Source: a bacterium (GTDB lineage Bacteria; Krumholzibacteriota; Krumholzibacteriia; Krumholzibacteriales; Krumholzibacteriaceae). Taken from it: DNA of 8,868 nucleotides. Within the stretch, counting starts at the first letter, position 1, and the number at the start of each line of letters is the position of its first letter. This document shows, one piece after another, positions 5,137-8,868 of this stretch. The notes under the pieces are model-generated. The model ran no database searches. It had not been told where the DNA came from and worked only from the letters and a program-made list of their open reading frames with translations. The position numbers and the translations under genes were made by a program. The stretch lies in contig JAFNGP010000089.1 in the NCBI GenBank assembly GCA_017885175.1, forward strand, positions 4,611 through 13,478, written 5' to 3'.

Positions 5137-7074
5137 CTATTTGTTCTCGGGCCTCGCCTGCGCGGGAGACCCTAGCTTCGCCTTCATCGCGTCGACCTCC
5201 GCGCGGAGCTCGTCGAGCTCCCTCCGCATGCGCGCCGCGTTGGCCGCTTCGGAAGCGGTTTTCTGCGAGGCGACGTCCGCGGCGGTCAGGGCGGCGCCGA
5301 TCGTTTTCTCGCCGGCGCCCGCGGCGCTCGCGAGGGTCGGCTGCACGGAGCCGTACGCGGTCGGGATGTAGATGAGCGAAAGCTGGTTTTCGAAGCACGT
5401 GTATGCCCCGCTGGACCGCAGACCGAGCATGTAGTACGTATACGTCCCGCCATATGCATTGTAGTAGAGCCCATGGCAGGTCGCGGGAACCATGTAAGTT
5501 CCCGTCGCCGCGGTCGCCGGATAATCTATGAACATATCCTGGTTCTCGGGGTAGCCGCTCAAGTCGTCGGAGGTTCCTATCACCGCATGGCTTGCCACGC
5601 CGTTCGTGTGGGAGATCGCCACGTTGCTCGAAGCGATGACCAGCACATAACCCGGTCCGGGGGTCGTTATGCTCTGGGAAGCGACGATGGAGATCGTCCC
5701 CGCAAGCGCAACGCCGAACTGGTAGCCGTAGCTCGCCACGCCCGGCTCGTCCGAGGTTTCCGAGGACGACACCGATTCGTACGGCAGCCACACCGATTGG
5801 TCTCCGGATTGGCTCAAGTCGAAGATGACCCCTCGATCGTCCCCCATGAAGTAGAAATAGGGCTGTCCGATGTTGAAGTTGCCGTCGACGAAGAGTCCCC
5901 ACTGGTCCGTGTTCCTCGTCACTCCGAGCATACCGCCCTCGCCGCCGAAGGAGGGCTTGAAAGCGCACGTAAGATTGAAATTCTCGTCGTAGGTCGAGAC
6001 CTCTCCGCCGGCCGCGTTCCCCGACAGGGACGCGACGGCGGCTGAAATCCCCGGACGATAGAGGCCCAGGGATCCGATGGCGGTGGAGCTTCCGATCCTG
6101 GCGTCGCCGTTGACGTGGAACATCGCCTCCGGAGACGTCGTCCCGATGCCGACGTCCGTGCCGCCGTTGTAGAGATTGCTCGCGCCGACCCAATTCGAAC
6201 CGTCGTGCCGGAGCGTCTGGCCCGCGCTGCCGGGGGGAGGGCCGCCGCCCGTCGCGGTGAACGACTGCCACGCCGAGCCGTTGTAGCCTTCGAAGTCGGA
6301 GCCCGACCAGCGGATCGTGCCTGTCGTCGTGCCCACCGAGTTCCCGAGCTGGAGGCCGCCGTCGATCCTGAGCTTTTCCGTTCCCGGGGCCGCGAGTCCG
6401 ATGCAGACGTTCCCCGCCTGGGATGCGCGAAGCGCGTAATTCCCGCTTACGAGCTGCAGGTTCCAGATGCTGGAGGGGTCCACAAAGGTGTAGGCGCGCA
6501 GTCCGCCCTGAAGCTCGTAGCCGTATCCGGCGCTCGCGCCGGCCTTCTTGGCGTTGACGTATATGCTCGAATAGTAATCGTCGTTGCCGTCGAACTGGAT
6601 TCCGACCTGCCCGCTCGCGCTCGTCACGTTGAGCGGAACGCTCGGGCTGAGCGTTCCGATGCCCACTTTGCCGTCGGCCGGGAAGACGTTCTCGCTCCCC
6701 CTGACCGTCTTCGCATTGAGGCTGTACGGCGAGGGGGTGAGAATTTGCCGCGGGAGCTCGGAGCCGCCTTCGACGGACATTCCGATATAGTATGTCGTGT
6801 CGAAGGAAAGCTCTTTGAGATCGGAGATGTATCCCAGCGTCACGCTGAACGTGCCTTTCGATACGATCACGCTATTCGTTTCCGTCCAGAGTACGCTCCC
6901 GCCGCTCAGGACGTCATAGATTCTGAAGGTGATGCTGTAGGCGTTGTCGGGGACCGCGACACCGCTCCCGTCGGCGAGGACCCCCTGGTAATTGAGAAGA
7001 GCCGGCACTTCAGCCGACGCCGGCGCCGCGAGGCACGCGGCGAGAACGAGAATCAGCGAAAACGTTCTTTTCAT
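5137..7074 (-). CDS. Secreted surface protein with VGIG repeats and C-terminal coiled coil
   Basis: A 645-residue exported protein. The signal sequence MKRTFSLILVLAACLAAPASA can be cut after ASA (21), but LAAC (11-14) also matches a short lipobox, so a lipoprotein is possible. Next comes the domain with ALLNYQGVLADGSG (25-38) and SITFRIYDV (47-55), frequent at the front of such proteins, ending in TPSPYSLNAKTV. Three VGIG-type motifs follow: KVGIGTLSPSVPLNV, a degenerate NVCIGLAAPGTEKLRIDG, and DVGIGTTSPEAMFHVNG, with Gly/Ser/Tyr-rich beta-type sequence between. The last 45 residues (RMRRELDELRAEVDAMKAKLG region) form a short coiled coil. There is no S74 chaperone domain and no C-terminal sorting domain. 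Phage tail-fibre-like stalks share this look, but signal peptide and context favour a cell-surface protein. Start: ATG at 7074 with GGAGG 6 nt upstream. Specific function unknown. Confidence 0.85.
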   Translation of the reverse strand: MKRTFSLILVLAACLAAPASAEVPALLNYQGVLADGSGVAVPDNAYSITFRIYDVLSGGSVLWTETNSVIVSKGTFSVTLGYISDLKELSFDTTYYIGMSVEGGSELPRQILTPSPYSLNAKTVRGSENVFPADGKVGIGTLSPSVPLNVTSASGQVGIQFDGNDDYYSSIYVNAKKAGASAGYGYELQGGLRAYTFVDPSSIWNLQLVSGNYALRASQAGNVCIGLAAPGTEKLRIDGGLQLGNSVGTTTGTIRWSGSDFEGYNGSAWQSFTATGGGPPPGSAGQTLRHDGSNWVGASNLYNGGTDVGIGTTSPEAMFHVNGDARIGSSTAIGSLGLYRPGISAAVASLSGNAAGGEVSTYDENFNLTCAFKPSFGGEGGMLGVTRNTDQWGLFVDGNFNIGQPYFYFMGDDRGVIFDLSQSGDQSVWLPYESVSSSETSDEPGVASYGYQFGVALAGTISIVASQSITTPGPGYVLVIASSNVAISHTNGVASHAVIGTSDDLSGYPENQDMFIDYPATAATGTYMVPATCHGLYYNAYGGTYTYYMLGLRSSGAYTCFENQLSLIYIPTAYGSVQPTLASAAGAGEKTIGAALTAADVASQKTASEAANAARMRRELDELRAEVDAMKAKLGSPAQARPENK

Positions 7075-7138
7075 CTTCGGCCTCCAGTGATTGACGAGCA
7101 TCATGAGCGTTCTCCGCATCGGGTCTCCGCGCCCCTCG

Positions 7139-7936
7139 TTATCTCACGATCACGAGCTTTTTCGTGAACGTCGTCTTGCCGGCGGCGAGCCGGTAGTAGT
7201 ACACCCCCGACGCGGTCTGTCTGCCGCCTTCGTTCTTCCCGTCCCATATCGCCGTGTGGCGCCCGGCCGGCTTCGCCCCGTCCACGAGCGTCCGCACCGC
7301 GCTCCCCTTGACGTCGTAGATCACGAGCGAGACGGGTCCGGGGCTCGCCAGGTAGAAGGCGATGCTCGTCGAGGGGTTGAACGGGTTGGGATAGTTCTGG
7401 TACAGCGTCGTGGGCTTCGGCGGGATGGCGAGCGAGACGTTCTGCGAGTACCATTCGCCCTCTCTCGAGAACGCCCCGACGCGATAGACGTAGGTCATGC
7501 CCGCGAGCGCCGTCTCGTCCGTGTAGCTGTTACCGCTCTCGCGGGGGATGAGCGCGCCGTTGATCCTGACGAACGTCCCCGCCGCGTCTTCCGAGCGATA
7601 CACGTTGAAGCCGTCGAAGGAGGCCGAGGCGGACGCCGACCAGCTCAGGAGCACGGCGTCGTCCCTGAGCTCTCCGGCGAACGAGGCGAAGGCGACGTCG
7701 ACGGTCGACGAGATGCCGGCGCAGTACCAGAAGCCGGTCTTCGCGGTGTTCGACGCGCCCGAGACGACGCCGATGGCCGGCTGCCCCGCCGTGTCGTAGA
7801 CGATGTATCCGCCCCCAACCCGCACTCCTCCGCCGTTCGCGAAGGTGCCGTTGAGCACCTGGTACTGTGCGTGGGCGACAAGAGGGAGGAGCGAGAGAAG
7901 GAAGGAGAGAAAAACAACCAAGCACCTGTACCTCAT
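7139..7936 (-). CDS. Secreted protein with Fn3-like domain and C-terminal sorting (FlgD-like/T9SS type A-like) domain
   Basis: A 265-residue exported protein. Residues 1-23 are a signal peptide ending AHA before QYQ. Residues 24-71 form a GGG-rich beta segment ending TAGQPAIGVVSG...KTGFWY, a module often found at the front of such proteins. Residues about 78-168 resemble a fibronectin type III domain (AVLLSWSASASASFDGFNVYRSE, then YTDETALAGMTYVYRVGA). The last 90 residues are the sorting/FlgD-like domain: LYQNYPNPFNPSTSIAFYL, VSLVIYDVKGSAVRTLVDG, GRHTAIWDGKNEGGRQTASGVYYYRL, and the KKLVIVR terminus. This implies secretion and attachment at the outer surface; whether a true type IX system exists here is not shown. 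Start: ATG at 7936 with AAAGGAGG 5 nt upstream, the best ribosome site in the window. The next surface gene begins 64 nt after its stop, so the two are probably cotranscribed. Ligand unknown. Confidence 0.88.
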   Translation of the reverse strand: MRYRCLVVFLSFLLSLLPLVAHAQYQVLNGTFANGGGVRVGGGYIVYDTAGQPAIGVVSGASNTAKTGFWYCAGISSTVDVAFASFAGELRDDAVLLSWSASASASFDGFNVYRSEDAAGTFVRINGALIPRESGNSYTDETALAGMTYVYRVGAFSREGEWYSQNVSLAIPPKPTTLYQNYPNPFNPSTSIAFYLASPGPVSLVIYDVKGSAVRTLVDGAKPAGRHTAIWDGKNEGGRQTASGVYYYRLAAGKTTFTKKLVIVR

Positions 7937-7974
7937 ACAGGCCTCCTTTCGACGCATGTTTTCAATCGATTATG

Positions 7975-8004
7975 ATAATAGATGTTGTTTCTGATGGGTG
8001 CCAA
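7975..8004 (-). promoter_or_regulatory. Putative sigma70-type promoter of the surface-protein pair
   Basis: On the minus strand TTGGCA (8004-7999, 5 of 6) is separated by 18 bp from TATTAT (7980-7975, 5 of 6), with AT-rich sequence continuing toward the gene. It lies about 40-70 bp upstream of the ATG at 7936. A TTGACA at 8044-8039 is an alternative -35 but has no good partner hexamer. Confidence 0.5.
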
Positions 8005-8029
8005 GGCTCGCCGCCAGTCTTTCACGCGC

Positions 8030-8059
8030 CGGGAAACTTGTCAACGATAAGGATTCCCG
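8030..8059. repeat. Inverted repeat in the divergent intergenic region
   Basis: CGGGAA (8030-8035) and TTCCCG (8054-8059) flank a second dyad, CTTGTC (8037-8042) and GATAAG (8046-8051), which pairs with one G-U. Together they make a 12-bp imperfect hairpin or operator-like dyad with a 3-nt loop. It lies between the two divergent promoters and has no T-run, so it is not a normal terminator. Confidence 0.45.
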
Positions 8060-8079
8060 CCGCCGGCCGAATGAAATTG

Positions 8080-8108
8080 TTGACTTCCGGCGCAAAATGT
8101 CCGCTAAT
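8080..8108 (+). promoter_or_regulatory. Putative sigma70-type promoter of the 8143 gene
   Basis: TTGACT (8080-8085, 5 of 6) and GCTAAT (8103-8108, 4 of 6) are spaced by 17 bp. Transcription would start near 8115, about 28 nt before the ATG at 8143. The -35 box and its following bases, TTGACTTCCG, recur exactly at 8578-8587. Confidence 0.5.
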
Positions 8109-8142
8109 GGAAGCGGTGTAAGGGTTTCCGGGAGCCAGAGCG

Positions 8143-8574
8143 ATGCCAACGCAGCGAAACAGAGTTGTGGCGCGTTTCAACGACGGGAAGATACTCAAGG
8201 GGTATACGCACGACTTTCTGCCTGAAAAGGATCTCTTCCATCTGGCCGAGGATACGGCCTCCGAGACCGGAGCCATCCATGAAATAAAAGTTCCCGACCT
8301 CAAAGCGGTTTTTTTCGTAAAAACATTCAACGGAAACAAGGATTATAACGAGAAGAAGAGCTTCAAGGAGATCGACGCGGCAACCCTGCACGGAATCAAG
8401 ATCAAGGTTACGTTCAAGGACGGGGAGGTGCTGTGCGGTTTATCTCTCGGTTACAACAAGACAAAAAAGGGCTTCTTCATCATCCCCATCGATCCGCTGA
8501 GCAACAACGACAGGATCTATGTGATCGCGAGCTCGACGGCGAATGTCACCGTAGGCGCCGGGGCCGAGCAATAA
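8143..8574 (+). CDS. Conserved-type hypothetical protein with two similar halves (possibly DUF6982-like)
   Basis: A soluble protein of 143 residues with no signal peptide or membrane helix. It begins RVVARFNDGKILKGYTHDF, continues FHLAED, and has VPDLKAVFFVKTFNGNKDY in the middle. The second half opens IKVTFKDGEVLCGLSLGYN, then GFFIIPIDP, NNDRIYVIASS and a short TVGAGAEQ tail. Both halves share a VxFxDGxxLxG opening followed by a Phe-rich strand, suggesting duplicated small beta-barrels (PilZ- or Sm-like folds are possible). The LKAVFFV pattern recalls proteins annotated DUF6982, from memory and unverified. GGAG lies 8 nt before the ATG. The gene runs opposite to everything to its left, has its own promoter, and is lower in GC (some stretches near 37-50%) with many AAG and ATC codons, which may reflect high expression or a different origin. 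Function unknown. Confidence 0.82.
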   Translation: MPTQRNRVVARFNDGKILKGYTHDFLPEKDLFHLAEDTASETGAIHEIKVPDLKAVFFVKTFNGNKDYNEKKSFKEIDAATLHGIKIKVTFKDGEVLCGLSLGYNKTKKGFFIIPIDPLSNNDRIYVIASSTANVTVGAGAEQ

Positions 8575-8577
8575 CAA

Positions 8578-8606
8578 TTGACTTCCGACTTTCCTTGTGA
8601 TACAAT
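8578..8606 (+). promoter_or_regulatory. Strong extended -10 sigma70-type promoter
   Basis: TTGACT (8578-8583) and TACAAT (8601-8606) are separated by exactly 17 bp, and TGA directly before the -10 gives the extended TGn element. It begins only 4 nt after the stop codon of the 8143 gene. Transcription would start near 8613 and read right, where no convincing ORF follows. It is the best-matching promoter in the window. Confidence 0.7.
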
Positions 8607-8612
8607 CCGCGC

Positions 8613-8830
8613 ACCCGAACCTGAAAATAGAGCGGTCTCACAAATCATCTGACATGGGGAGGTCCCGTCCGGATCCGGCGGGTATGATAGCGACGGGAGC
8701 AAGCTCGGAGTTTGACTCTTTGTAGCTGTTGCGCGTCTTCCTTGTGTTTTCTGCATCGTCAGCCGAACGAAGAGTAAACCGATATAATATTTGGAAGCGC
8801 TCGAGTCATGCCCGGTATTCAACCGGGTTT
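8613..8830 (+). ncRNA. Candidate structured non-coding RNA or long leader, class unknown
   Basis: The stretch 8575-8868 has no credible coding frame. Downstream of the strong promoter at 8578-8606 several helices can be drawn: TCCCGTC (8663-8669) with GACGGGA (8692-8698), enclosing the palindrome CCGGATCCGG; GTTT (8710-8713) plus ACTCTTTG (8715-8722) with CGAAGAGT (8768-8775) plus AAAC (8776-8779), a 12-pair helix with one bulged G and one G-U; inside it GCTG (8725-8728) with CAGC (8760-8763); and CCCGGT/ACCGGG at 8811-8827. I do not recognise tmRNA, RNase P, SRP, tRNA or a known riboswitch. It could be a 6S-like RNA, or the 5' leader of a gene or rRNA operon beyond the window. The ends are guesses. 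Confidence 0.35.
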
Positions 8831-8831
8831 G
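8811..8831 (+). terminator. Weak terminator-like hairpin at the end of the candidate RNA
   Basis: CCCGGT (8811-8816) and ACCGGG (8822-8827) form a 6-bp stem with the 5-nt loop ATTCA, followed by only TTT and then G-rich sequence. The short T-run makes it a poor intrinsic terminator; it may instead be a structural helix of a longer transcript. Confidence 0.3.
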
Positions 8832-8868
8832 GAGGGGGGTGATCGCCGCATTTCACTAAATTGTGTCC

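Noticed and set aside
5137..7074. Prophage tail-fibre gene
   Set aside because: VGIG motifs and the coiled coil resemble tail fibres, but there is a signal peptide, no S74 chaperone domain, and no phage gene nearby.
7075..7119. Fifteen extra N-terminal residues on the VGIG-repeat protein
   Set aside because: They lie before a typical signal peptide and include the GGAGG ribosome site for the ATG at 7074.
8783..8788. Perfect TATAAT as a second promoter (rRNA-like P2)
   Set aside because: No acceptable -35 lies 16-18 bp upstream (CAGCCG at 17 bp), and no rRNA sequence is visible in the window.
8517..8822. Minus-strand 101-residue open frame
   Set aside because: It shows no recognisable motif, has low-complexity Ser/Thr/Pro composition, overlaps the real plus-strand gene, and lies antisense to the structured region.
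8613..8868. Assignment of the right end to tmRNA, RNase P, SRP RNA or a known riboswitch
   Set aside because: None of the diagnostic conserved stretches of these classes were found by eye, so the class is left open.
1..8868. CRISPR arrays, tRNA genes, insertion sequences or transposases
   Set aside because: No regularly spaced repeats, cloverleaf-like segments, terminal inverted repeats or transposase motifs were seen.

Overview
This is a high-GC bacterial fragment. Long codon-biased ORFs fill the minus strand from position 1 to 7936, and one small gene lies on the plus strand near the right end. The organism is probably an uncultured Gram-negative of the Eisenbacteria/Krumholzibacteria/FCB type. 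Three things suggest this: a secreted protein ends in an NYPNPFNP-type (FlgD-like / T9SS type A-like) sorting domain; its neighbour carries the VGIG-repeat architecture common in those genomes; and a LAB_N plus ArnT-like lipid/glycan pathway implies an outer envelope. The taxonomic placement is inference.

Layout, following transcription from right to left. Positions 7936-5137 hold two secreted cell-surface proteins in tandem. A GC-rich hairpin (5054-5079) closes that unit. A sigma70-type promoter follows, with a palindrome over its -10 box, and drives a metalloid-resistance operon: arsR-family repressor (4966-4646), ArsP/DUF318-type permease (4662-3487), small thioredoxin (3471-3238), membrane-anchored ArsF-like thioredoxin-fold protein (3203-2733) and ArsG/CcdA-like membrane protein (2736-2035). 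Only 25 bp later, with no visible terminator or promoter, come three genes for lipid-linked sugar transfer: a GT2 polyprenyl-phosphate glycosyltransferase (2009-1272), a small LAB_N membrane protein (1275-952) and an ArnT-like GT39 transferase (962 to beyond position 1). Genes overlap or nearly touch throughout, so all eight could be one transcript.

The ars genes read as a regulated efflux module with an unusual amount of thiol chemistry. A cytosolic CPKC thioredoxin, a membrane protein whose only two cysteines sit where CcdA/DsbD has its pair, and an extracytoplasmic CATC protein together could form a transmembrane reductant relay beside the efflux permease. No arsC, arsM, acr3 or arsE is present in the window.

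The right end (about 8040-8868) has clearly lower GC. It holds a divergent regulatory region with an inverted repeat, a small conserved-looking gene of unknown function (8143-8574) made of two similar halves, and just after its stop codon a near-consensus extended -10 promoter. That promoter reads into about 250 bp with no credible ORF but several helices, a candidate structured non-coding RNA.
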